A stretch of 64,000 nucleotides of DNA. Source: an uncultured bacterium. Lineage in GTDB: Bacteria > Cyanobacteriota > Vampirovibrionia > Gastranaerophilales > Gastranaerophilaceae. Below, one piece after another: positions 17,033 through 24,008 of the stretch. How positions within the stretch are numbered: the stretch's first letter is position 1; every line of letters begins with the position of its first letter. Where the stretch lies: contig CACWZA010000010.1 in the NCBI GenBank assembly GCA_902765215.1, positions 1 to 64,000 of the forward strand, written 5' to 3'. The position numbers were made by a program, and so were the translations under genes. The notes under the pieces were generated by a model. It was not told the DNA's origin and searched no databases. It saw only the letters and a list, made by a program, of their open reading frames with translations.

Positions 17033-17062
17033 AGCGGACTTTTAATTGTCCGCTTTTATTTT
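17033..17062 (+). terminator. terminator after the adenosyltransferase gene
   Basis: A seven-base stem (agcggac / gtccgct) with loop ttttaatt is followed by TTTATTTTTG. Confidence 0.8.
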
Positions 17063-17118
17063 TGTTTAAATTATATAAATTTCTTGACTGTAACTGATTA
17101 TAATTATAGAATTAGACT

Positions 17119-17634
17119 ATGGCTATAGCATATTTGGGATTAGGTTCAAATTTAGGAGACAGAGTAGGCTTTGTGCAACAGGCAACAAGTCTTCTTTCGG
17201 GTGATGAAAATATCAAACTCGTAAGCACCTCTTCTTTTTACGAAACAGAGCCATGGCATTTTGACACAAACAACTGGTTTGTTAATGCGGTTATCGTAAT
17301 CTCAACCACATATCACCCTGAGGAACTGCTTAAAGTATGTCAAAGGGTAGAAGCTCAGCTTGGCAGAAAAAGAGCGGACGAGTCGGGATATAACGACAGA
17401 ACAATTGATATAGATATATTATTCTATGATGATAAAATCATTGACGAACATGAAAACGGAATAGATTTAACTATTCCTCATCCGCATGTACACGAAAGAG
17501 CATTTGTTTTAGTGCCTTTGCTTGAAGTTGCACCTGCGTATGTTCACCCCGTTTTGAATAAAACAATTTCTGATATTTATGATGATATAGACGATCCGGA
17601 AGCGGTTGTTTTGTATGGCACAAGATTTATGTAA
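17119..17634 (+). CDS. folK: 2-amino-4-hydroxy-6-hydroxymethyldihydropteridine diphosphokinase
   Basis: HPPK transfers diphosphate from ATP to 6-hydroxymethyl-dihydropterin in folate synthesis. LGLGSNLGDR (residues 5-14), YETEPW near 38, NRTIDIDILFYDD near 93 and IPHPHVHERAFVLVPL near 115 are the family signatures. Its 171 residues are standard. It overlaps the start of the flavoprotein gene by 20 bases. No other folate gene is adjacent. Confidence 0.93.
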   Translation: MAIAYLGLGSNLGDRVGFVQQATSLLSGDENIKLVSTSSFYETEPWHFDTNNWFVNAVIVISTTYHPEELLKVCQRVEAQLGRKRADESGYNDRTIDIDILFYDDKIIDEHENGIDLTIPHPHVHERAFVLVPLLEVAPAYVHPVLNKTISDIYDDIDDPEAVVLYGTRFM

Positions 17635-18763
17635 TATCGGAATAATTGGAGCAGGCCCTGCGGGGTGTTGTTGTGCATATTTTGGCACAAAACTCGGGTT
17701 AAATATTACCCTGATTGATTCATCAGCACCTATGCGGACAATTCTACCGACAGGGGGCGGCAGATGTAACCTTGCTCACGCAGAATACGATTTCAGAGAA
17801 CTGGTAAAGAACTATCCGCGGGGTGAAAAGTTTCTGTATTCTGTTTTTTCAAGGTTTTCAACCGCAGACACTATTGATTTGTTTGAAGAACTTGGAATAA
17901 AGACTTATACACAGGAAGATGGCAGAATTTTCCCTGTATCTGACAGCTCAAAAGAGGTTCAGGAAAAGTTTTCAGAAAAACTTAAATCGTGCAAATTTGT
18001 GAAAGAAAAAGCGCTCAGGATAGAAAAAATCGGGAACAGATTCAAGGTTGTGACGGATATGAACTCATATACTTTTGACAAATTGGTGTATGCAACGGGC
18101 GGACACTCGGGGTATGAGATGATAAAACGAATCGGAGTGAGTGTTGTTGAGCCAAAACCGTCACTTGTGGGGATTGTATCAAAAGAAAAGATGTCAGATG
18201 TTATGGGGATTGTGATTAAGAATGTGACCAATAAAGAAACGGGGCTCAGTGACGATATTTTATTTACCCATTTTGGGGTGTCGGGGCCTGTTGTTTATAA
18301 AATATCCTCTCTTAAAGCAAGGGATAATTTCCCTTATACACTGCATTTTGATTTACTGCCCGAGCTTGATGATTTGCAGAGCGTACTTAATAATAACCCG
18401 CACAAATTCATCAAAAATCTATTGGGGGAATATTTACCGCTCCATTTTTGCGAATTTATCCTGAAACTTGCAGGGGTTAATCCTGACACAAAATCGCACA
18501 GAATAGACGGGAAGATGAGAGATAATATTTTAGAGAGGTTACACCATTTTGAGGTAACCGCAAAATCTACCCAAAAAGACGGAGAAACGGTAACTGCAGG
18601 GGGCGTTTCGCTGGATAAAATCAACCCTAAAACGATGGAATCTAAAGAGGTTGAGGGGTTATATTTTTGCGGGGAAGTAATTGATGTTGACGGTTTTTGC
18701 GGAGGGTTCAATTTGCAGAACTGCTGGTCAACCGGTTATATCGCTGCACAATCTTTATTATGA
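17615..18763 (+). CDS. FAD-dependent oxidoreductase, HI0933/YhiN family
   Basis: The protein is a flavoprotein of the HI0933-like family, whose physiological reaction is not well defined. The FAD-binding loop IGAGPAG lies near residue 10, the family motif PTGGGRCNLAH near 45, LVYATGGHSG near 145, and GLYFCGEVIDVDGFCGGFNL near the C-terminus. The ATG at 17615 gives 382 residues; an upstream TTG in the same frame is less likely. It is coupled to folK by overlap and followed 13 bases later by the Mini-RNase III gene. Confidence 0.88.
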   Translation: MAQDLCNIGIIGAGPAGCCCAYFGTKLGLNITLIDSSAPMRTILPTGGGRCNLAHAEYDFRELVKNYPRGEKFLYSVFSRFSTADTIDLFEELGIKTYTQEDGRIFPVSDSSKEVQEKFSEKLKSCKFVKEKALRIEKIGNRFKVVTDMNSYTFDKLVYATGGHSGYEMIKRIGVSVVEPKPSLVGIVSKEKMSDVMGIVIKNVTNKETGLSDDILFTHFGVSGPVVYKISSLKARDNFPYTLHFDLLPELDDLQSVLNNNPHKFIKNLLGEYLPLHFCEFILKLAGVNPDTKSHRIDGKMRDNILERLHHFEVTAKSTQKDGETVTAGGVSLDKINPKTMESKEVEGLYFCGEVIDVDGFCGGFNLQNCWSTGYIAAQSLL

Positions 18764-18775
18764 TAGAATGGGGTT

Positions 18776-19138
18776 ATGGAAGAACTAAACTTAAGAAATT
18801 ACGCACATATTGGAGATGCCGTTTGGGAACTGTTTGTAAGGGAATACACAGTTTTTAAGACGCAGAATTTAAAAACTCTGCATAAGATAACGACTGAGCG
18901 GGTAAATTCCGGGTATCAGGCAGAGATGCTTGCGTTTTTGGATAGTGAACTGACAGAGGAAGAACACGATTTGGCACGCAGAGCAAGGAATTGTCCTATT
19001 CCGGTGGGCAGAAGAAACAATCAGGCAGAATACCGTCAGTCAACGGCATTTGAGGCATTGATAGGGTATTGGTATTTACACGACAGAGAAAGATATAACA
19101 ATATTATTGAAAAAATAAAAGCAGAATTTTTTAGTTAG
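18776..19138 (+). CDS. mrnC: Mini-ribonuclease III
   Basis: This is a stand-alone RNase III catalytic domain without a dsRNA-binding domain. Known relatives trim 23S rRNA ends. IGDAVWELFVREY (near residue 12) contains the acidic active-site motif, and RRNNQAEYRQSTAFEALIGY (80-99) is the diagnostic second block with the other catalytic acid. Its 120 residues match the family. It is the last gene of the folK-flavoprotein-mrnC run. Confidence 0.9.
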   Translation: MEELNLRNYAHIGDAVWELFVREYTVFKTQNLKTLHKITTERVNSGYQAEMLAFLDSELTEEEHDLARRARNCPIPVGRRNNQAEYRQSTAFEALIGYWYLHDRERYNNIIEKIKAEFFS

Positions 19139-19141
19139 TGA

Positions 19142-19590
19142 TATAATGAATAAAAAATCGGGATACTCTGCCGAACAAAACGATTAAGTATCGTTTTGTG
19201 AGAGGTAGCAGTTTGGTTTACACTTTAAGTGTTATAATAAAAAAGAATAATAAAAAATCGGGATACTCTGCCGAAGTTTACACTTTAAGTGTTATAATAA
19301 AAAAGAATAATAAAAAATCGGGATACTCTGCCGAAAAAACGATTAAGTATCGTTTTTGAGAGGTAGCAGTTTGGTTTACACTTTAAGTGTTATAATAAAA
19401 AAGAAATATAAAATCGGGATACTCTGCCGAACAAAATGATTAAGTATCATTTTGTGAGAGGTAGCAGTTTGGTTTACACTTTTAGTGTTATAATAAAAAT
19501 GTAAATAAAAAACAGGATGTAGCACTCTGCCGAACAAAACAATTAAGTATTGTTTTGAGAGAGGTTGGTAGCGCAGGAAAAAATATTGTA
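19142..19590 (+). repeat. array of five tRNA-Pro-like units with covarying hairpins
   Basis: Five units run head to tail into the real tRNA-Pro. Each has TATAAT (19142, 19233, 19293, 19391, 19489) about 11-20 bases before cgggat or aggatgtagc, then actctgccga. Units 1, 3, 4 and 5 then carry a hairpin with loop taagt and end gagaggtagcag or gagagaggttggtagcgcagg. Unit 2 lacks the hairpin. Stem pairs change together: cgat/atcg, tgat/atca, caat/attg. The flanks copy the tRNA-Pro 5' half (cgggatgtagc, ttggtagcgca), as if a hairpin had been set into tRNA gene fragments. Between units lies acactt-t-aagtgt, another palindrome. Confidence 0.75.
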
Positions 19591-19615
19591 ATATAATAAA
19601 AAAGGAAATAAACAT

Positions 19616-19689
<74 letters not shown>

Positions 19690-19928
19690 TTTTTTGTATT
19701 TACTACTAAGTATTTTGTCATTGACAAGCGTTGTGAAAATCTATAGAATAAATTATATATTTAGTTTGAAAACAAGTTTTTAAGTAAATGCGTAGGACAA
19801 ACTGTTAAGATACAGGTGTTACTGCGTATTTTTTGTGCTTATTTTTAAGGAGAAATGTTATGTATTATAAACCACCATAATTTGTAGTGGTTATATTGGT
19901 ATATTTATCTGCTTAATTTATATACTAC
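19690..19928. other. AT-rich gap after tRNA-Pro
   Basis: No gene is evident. A strong ribosome site (AAGGAG) precedes a tiny six-codon frame at 19860, possibly the stump of a lost gene. From about 19876 the sequence (tagtggttatattg...tatttatctgcttaat) matches the flank of the second immunity-like gene at 21133, marking one edge of the duplicated module. Confidence 0.5.
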
Positions 19929-20284
19929 TTACTTAAAAAAAAATATTGCACTTGATAAAGATATAACAAGGTTTATATAAAATTGTACTATATAGACTTT
20001 ATTGTTTATTTTAACTATTGGCTGCAATTTTTTTGATTTTACCAGTAAATATTCTATTAAAAATAATGACAGATAAATCGGTATAACAATATTGTTGTAT
20101 GCAAATAAATCTAATATAAATTTTTCTGAAGGTATCACTTTTAATAATTTATATATTTGTTCAATGAACAATATATTTATATATACAAACAAATCAATAT
20201 AACCAACAAAAGAAATAATATTTAAAAATAAAAATTGATGTAATTTCAAATAATATTTAAAAATAAAAATTGATGTAATTTCAT
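19929..20284 (-). pseudogene. degraded copy of the immunity-like membrane protein gene
   Basis: This frame encodes a hydrophobic multi-span protein closely related to the gene at 21152-21493, with conservative changes throughout (IVIPIYLSLFLIEYLLVKSK versus LVPVYLLLFLIEYLLVKTK). A 35-base tandem duplication at its 5' end separates the original ATG (20284) from the body, so MKLHQFLFLNII runs into a stop; only a TTG at 20249 or an ATG at 20303 with no ribosome site restores the frame. The 3' end has lost the last eight or so codons to a stop. It abuts the toxin-like gene head to head. It may still be made from TTG. Confidence 0.55.
20221..20283. repeat. 35-base tandem duplication
   Basis: The unit starting tttaaaaataaaaattgatg is present twice at 20221 and 20256. 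Thirty-five is not a multiple of three, so the duplication frameshifts the start of the minus-strand immunity-like gene. The paralogous locus at 21440-21493 has one copy only. Confidence 0.85.
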
Positions 20285-20306
20285 AGTAACGAAAGGATAA
20301 CATAAA

Positions 20307-21035
20307 ATGACTACATATTCAAATAATAACAATAATAAAACAAATGACAAAACACCTTGGACGGAGAATGAATTTACTAATGTTATGCTTAGAGATACTG
20401 CAAACTTTCAAGAAAAATATGGATTTGAAGTAGGTTCTAATGGTTCTGCCTGGAACAATGAATCAGATGCGTTCAGACACGCATATATGCAGGCATATTT
20501 AACTCTTAGACTTGGAGAAATTCCTGCAAAAATATTAGGAAAATACCATGAAATTGATGGAAATATGCATAACAATCAGGATAAGGCAGAAGAAATAATG
20601 GATTTGCACAATAACTCTATCGGACGAGAAATTGGCAACGAAATTAAGAACGAACATAAAAACGAGAAAATCAATCCAGATAATCCTGAGATTAAAGAAA
20701 TCATAGCAAGAAAAGTTGCAGAAAGAATGCAGGCAGGAAAACTCATTCTTGACCCATCGGGCAGAAGAACGCCTAAGAAGAAATTAAATATTCCCAAAGA
20801 TGAAAAATCACAAAAACAATCAAATTCTCAAAAAGGTTGTGTTGGTTCTTATAAAGTATCAGGTTATACTCGAGCAGACGGGACAGAAGTAAAAGGATAT
20901 ACCAGAACATGTGGTGCTAAACACTCAGGAATGAGTAAAGAAGAACGATTAGCAGGTCAAGCAAAATACAAAGGTAAACGAATGCAAGATTTATCTGATA
21001 ATGAACTTGAAGAAGCAATATCTTATTTTATATAA
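20307..21035 (+). CDS. polymorphic-toxin-like protein (DUF6973-like core)
   Basis: The 242-residue protein has a polar Asn/Thr-rich head, then a conserved-looking core WNNESDAFRHAYMQAYLTLR ... LGKYHEIDGN ... EIMDLHNNSIGREIGNEI at residues 50-115. The His/Asp/Glu-rich pattern resembles the DUF6973 domain that I recall from polymorphic toxins. The C-terminus has GYTRADGTEVKGYTRTCGAK, a motif common in secreted or toxin-tail proteins. There is no signal peptide. GAAAGGA precedes the ATG. Its enzymatic activity is unknown. Flanking membrane-protein genes on the opposite strand suggest immunity functions, by inference. Confidence 0.65.
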   Translation: MTTYSNNNNNKTNDKTPWTENEFTNVMLRDTANFQEKYGFEVGSNGSAWNNESDAFRHAYMQAYLTLRLGEIPAKILGKYHEIDGNMHNNQDKAEEIMDLHNNSIGREIGNEIKNEHKNEKINPDNPEIKEIIARKVAERMQAGKLILDPSGRRTPKKKLNIPKDEKSQKQSNSQKGCVGSYKVSGYTRADGTEVKGYTRTCGAKHSGMSKEERLAGQAKYKGKRMQDLSDNELEEAISYFI

Positions 21036-21047
21036 TACAAATTTAAG

Positions 21048-21130
21048 TAGGATGCGGTAATCTGTGATTACCGCATCTTTATAATTATACAATTTTTGGT
21101 GCGGTAAATCAGAATTTACCACACCCTACA
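21048..21130. repeat. palindromic block after the toxin-like gene
   Basis: Two palindromes lie in tandem: gatgcggtaat/attaccgcatc (followed by TTTATAATT, a likely terminator) and gcggtaaat/aatttaccac ending caccctac. The second is repeated at 21520-21556, so the block belongs to the duplicated module. Confidence 0.65.
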
Positions 21131-21151
21131 ATTGTGGTTATATTGATGTGT

Positions 21152-21493
21152 TTATCTGCTTAATTGATAAACTGCCCAAAAATAAAATATTGCACTCAAT
21201 AGTGATATAACAAAATTTACATAGAATTGTACTATATAAACTCTGTTATTTACTTTGACTATTGGCTGCATTTTTTTTGTTTTTACCAGTAAATATTCTA
21301 TTAAGAACAATAACAAATAAACCGGCACGAGCATATTATTATATGCAAAAGAATCAAATATAAATTTTTCTGTAGGAGCTACTTTTAACAAATTATATAT
21401 TTGTTCAATGAACAATATATTTATATATACAAACAAATCAATATAACCAACAAAAGAAATAATATTTAAAAATAAAAATTGATGTAATTTCAT
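21152..21493 (-). CDS. small multi-span membrane protein, candidate immunity protein
   Basis: This 113-residue protein has about three or four hydrophobic segments (FLFLNIISFVGYIDLFVYIN, LVPVYLLLFLIEYLLV, VYIVQFYVNFVISLLSAIFY) and a short basic loop (KTKKMQP). It is the intact paralogue of the degraded gene at 19929. It lies convergent to the toxin-like gene, and its ATG overlaps a stub of a second toxin copy. No strong ribosome site is visible. Toxin-immunity pairing is inferred from location and duplication; another membrane role is possible. Confidence 0.6.
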   Translation of the reverse strand: MKLHQFLFLNIISFVGYIDLFVYINILFIEQIYNLLKVAPTEKFIFDSFAYNNMLVPVYLLLFLIEYLLVKTKKMQPIVKVNNRVYIVQFYVNFVISLLSAIFYFWAVYQLSR

Positions 21494-21524
21494 GACGACA
21501 TATTCAAATAATAATAGTAAGTAG
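21492..21524 (+). pseudogene. ten-residue stub of a second toxin-like gene
   Basis: The sequence encodes MTTYSNNNSK and a stop, matching the MTTYSNNNNN start of the gene at 20307 in sequence and position relative to the neighbouring minus-strand gene. It runs directly into the palindrome that follows the intact toxin-like gene. The body has been deleted. Confidence 0.75.
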
Positions 21525-21556
21525 GATGCGGTAAATCAGAATTTACCACACCCTAC
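21520..21556. repeat. second copy of the post-toxin palindrome
   Basis: GTAGGATGCGGTAAAT and AATTTACCACACCCTAC form an imperfect inverted repeat, identical over most of its length to 21102-21130. Confidence 0.7.
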
Positions 21557-21581
21557 TAAACATAATCATTTCCCCCAAAAT

Positions 21582-21606
21582 AAAAAGGGAAGCCTGCGCT
21601 TCCCCT
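21582..21606 (-). terminator. terminator of the hook-protein operon
   Basis: Stem gggaagc / gcttccc with a four-base loop; on the minus strand it is followed by TTTTTATTTTG. It lies about 120 bases after the flagellar gene at 21728. The intervening 21687-21724 has GGGGTAA and TTTACCCC ends like the small dispersed repeats. Confidence 0.75.
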
Positions 21607-21727
21607 AAAATGGAGTTTAACTAACACTAACTTAATTCTTTTCTTTTGTCGTAATTTTCACGACTATTTTCTCGACAATAATTTCAGGGGTAAGGATACA
21701 AATAACAATTATATTTACCCCTTTACC

Positions 21728-22564
21728 CTATGATGAAACAAGTCTCATTGCTTCTTCAAGCAATTCTTTGTTTGATTTAATCAAAGCATTAACAAGTTCC
21801 ATCTGCATTTTAGCTTGTTGATAGTGGCTCAGGTTGCTCTTGAAATCTGTATTTGATTGTTCCAAAAGACCTGCTCTTATTGAGCCCTTCCCGATTACAG
21901 GTTTACCGGAGTCTTCCGTTTCAACAAACTTTCCTTCACTAATTTCGTATAATCCGCTATTGTTATGGAAATTTGCGGTCGCAATTCTGTACAAAGGCAC
22001 CATTCGTTTGCCGCTGTCTGCCTTACCATAGATTGTACCGTCTTCTTTAATTTCATATTCATCATATTTACCCATGAATTTACCGTTATTCGGGTCAATC
22101 CAGAGTTTGATGTTTGTAGTTGGAACACTTAGGGCGCCGCCTTTCATGGCAGTTTCTTCGTATAAATCCTGACTGATACGCTTTGTACCTGCCATGATTT
22201 CACCTTTATCGTTCAATATATAACCCTGAACAGCATCGCCGTTTTTGGCTCTGTATACACCCTCTGAGTCAAAGGTAAATTCACCTAATCTAGTGTAGAT
22301 GACTTTACCCTGATCATTACGAGTGATAAAGAAACCATTCCCTTCAAAAAATACATTTTCGTTTGAAGTACCCGGAGTTGATTTACCCTGTCCTTGGTTC
22401 TTCACAGGGTTATCAACAACAGCTCCGCCAAGGAATGTGTCAAAATTTACTTTGTTTTCACGGAAACCCGGTGTATAAATATTTGTCATGTTGTCCGTTA
22501 AAACATTCATCCAGTGTGTAGTTGCAACTCGGGCGTTTATCGCCGTGGTGTACGAATCATACAT
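21728..22564 (-). CDS. flagellar hook/basal-body protein (FlgE/FlgF-like)
   Basis: It is a 278-residue rod or hook structural protein. The N-terminal rod motif reads NVLTDNMTNIYTPGFRENKV (residues 20-39), replacing the usual ANNLANxNTxGFK. FFEGNGFFIT and VIYTRLGEFTFDSEGVYRAK are the typical middle blocks, and the C-terminal helix is ELVNALIKSNKELLEEA. Which of FlgE, FlgF or FlgG it corresponds to cannot be decided from sequence alone. It is the second gene of a two-gene operon led by a sigma-28-like promoter. It is assembled outside the membrane by flagellar export. Confidence 0.82.
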   Translation of the reverse strand: MYDSYTTAINARVATTHWMNVLTDNMTNIYTPGFRENKVNFDTFLGGAVVDNPVKNQGQGKSTPGTSNENVFFEGNGFFITRNDQGKVIYTRLGEFTFDSEGVYRAKNGDAVQGYILNDKGEIMAGTKRISQDLYEETAMKGGALSVPTTNIKLWIDPNNGKFMGKYDEYEIKEDGTIYGKADSGKRMVPLYRIATANFHNNSGLYEISEGKFVETEDSGKPVIGKGSIRAGLLEQSNTDFKSNLSHYQQAKMQMELVNALIKSNKELLEEAMRLVSS

Positions 22565-22586
22565 TCGTCTATCTCCTTTAATTTAG

Positions 22587-23756
22587 TTAAATCTCTTTTG
22601 TTGTGTTTTTGTATGTTATATCTTCATAGTCTACTTTCAGTTCTTCAAATCTCTGTTTTAAAACATGAAGATTGTTTTTCAAATAGGTTTCGATAGCATC
22701 ATCGTTAGTTAAAAACTCTGTTACTAATTTTCCCTCTGTATTTATTCTTATAATGACAGAAATCTGATTGTCAAAATCTATTCTGAAAACTTTTTTATTA
22801 ATTATCGAATCTCTAAGCAGGGCAAGGAATTTAGCGGATAATTCCACTAACTCTTCATTGTTCTCATCAGTAAAATGAGATGAATCCTGAGTACCCGTTC
22901 TTAAGAACCCGATAAGACAGTCAACATCGTTTGATGTCAGTTCGGAAACATCAATTCGGTTATCCAGCGAGTTTGTCTGCGACATCAGGGCACTCATTAC
23001 ATTTTGAGTGTTTTGGATAACATCAGATTTTTCCACATGCATTTGATTATTCAACGCAACGATATCGTTCATGAACATCATATCGTCTTCTGTTGTTTTG
23101 TAATCTTCATCGCTCAGCCTGTTCATGGCAGCATTTCTTCTTGCCATTTCAAGGTTTTCTTCTTCCGTTGAAAGGATAGACATATCTTCTAACAGTTCTT
23201 CTTCTGTTTCGTGAAGAACCTGAGAATTATCTTTTTTCCCTTCTTCTTCAAAATCTTCAGGATGTTTATCGGTGTTGATGTCTGCCTCAACATCATCAGA
23301 CTCGACAGCACCGTTATTTTCTCTCGCTGCGGCAATCTTTGCTATAACGGAGGTAATGTCTTCTTGTTCCTCAACATCATCTGTTCCTTTGCCGACAGTG
23401 TTTTCAACTTCTTTTTTACTCTTTGAAATATTCAGATTGGACATATTCAACTTATTGGACATATCCATCAACTTCAACATTCTCGCTTTATCTTCAGGGA
23501 ACTGCGGAAGCTTTGGTTTTTCTTCTTTAGCTGCTTCTTGTCCTCTGCGAGCCATTGCTCTGTTTTCTTCGTCTGTGGAAAGGATTGATTCGTCCTCAGC
23601 AAGTTCTTTCGCTGTTTCTCTCAATTCCCCGCTTGTAGGTTCTTCCTTTTCCATAAAATTCATAAAAGATTCCCCGTCAGATGTGAATTGCTGACTGGTT
23701 AACTGCGGTTTTTCATCATGTACTTTATTATATGTGTTTACGCCGTTGGTATACAC
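22587..23756 (-). CDS. acidic repeat protein in a flagellar operon
   Basis: I do not recognise this 389-residue protein. It is very acidic, with two copies of one motif: DESILSTDEENRAMARRG near residue 52 and DMSILSTEEENLEMARRN near 192, separated by disordered Glu/Asp/Lys-rich sequence. The C-terminal 170 residues look folded (FRIDFDNQISVIIRINTEGK). It starts at GTG with GGAG about ten bases upstream and precedes the hook-type gene by 22 bases. A role as hook-length control protein or export chaperone is a guess from position. Confidence 0.65.
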   Translation of the reverse strand: MYTNGVNTYNKVHDEKPQLTSQQFTSDGESFMNFMEKEEPTSGELRETAKELAEDESILSTDEENRAMARRGQEAAKEEKPKLPQFPEDKARMLKLMDMSNKLNMSNLNISKSKKEVENTVGKGTDDVEEQEDITSVIAKIAAARENNGAVESDDVEADINTDKHPEDFEEEGKKDNSQVLHETEEELLEDMSILSTEEENLEMARRNAAMNRLSDEDYKTTEDDMMFMNDIVALNNQMHVEKSDVIQNTQNVMSALMSQTNSLDNRIDVSELTSNDVDCLIGFLRTGTQDSSHFTDENNEELVELSAKFLALLRDSIINKKVFRIDFDNQISVIIRINTEGKLVTEFLTNDDAIETYLKNNLHVLKQRFEELKVDYEDITYKNTTKEI

Positions 23757-23790
23757 TTGGGGTATTCTCCTATTGTGTTAGTTACTTCTT

Positions 23791-23818
23791 TAGTCGGCAT
23801 AAAACCCGCACTACTTTA
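23791..23818 (-). promoter_or_regulatory. sigma-28 (FliA)-like promoter
   Basis: On the minus strand TAAA, then 16 bases, then GCCGACTA. The flagellar sigma consensus is TAAA-N15-GCCGATAA. It lies 35 bases before the start of the flagellar operon, and the spacing equals that of the second example at 46072. Confidence 0.6.
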
Positions 23819-23903
23819 CGAGAAAATTTTATTTTTCATCTTTTTAGTGTAGTTCTTATAGTTTTTTAATGATTTTGAGGTAAAAATCAAGGAAGTAATA
23901 TTA

Positions 23904-23934
23904 TTGTACAATTAATTCTTGTTTCCTGTATAAT
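23904..23934 (+). promoter_or_regulatory. candidate promoter of pnp
   Basis: TTGTAC at 23904-23909 and TATAAT at 23929-23934, with a 19-base spacer (18 if TGTACA is used). It lies 75 bases before the pnp start. Confidence 0.5.
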
Positions 23935-23970
23935 AAAAAATGTAAGAAGAAAAAGTATAAAAAGAAGAAA

Positions 23971-23991
23971 TTCGGCTTTCGAGCAGCCGAA
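23971..23991 (+). promoter_or_regulatory. hairpin in the pnp leader
   Basis: A seven-base stem (ttcggct / agccgaa) lies just upstream of the ribosome site (AAGAAGGAAAAG). In other bacteria PNPase represses its own mRNA through a leader stem; similar autoregulation is possible here. Confidence 0.45.
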
Positions 23992-24008
23992 GAAAGAAGG
24001 AAAAGAAA

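Noticed and set aside
19142-19590. CRISPR array
   Set aside because: The repeats are tRNA-like with unequal spacing, there are no unique spacers of constant length, and no cas genes are nearby.
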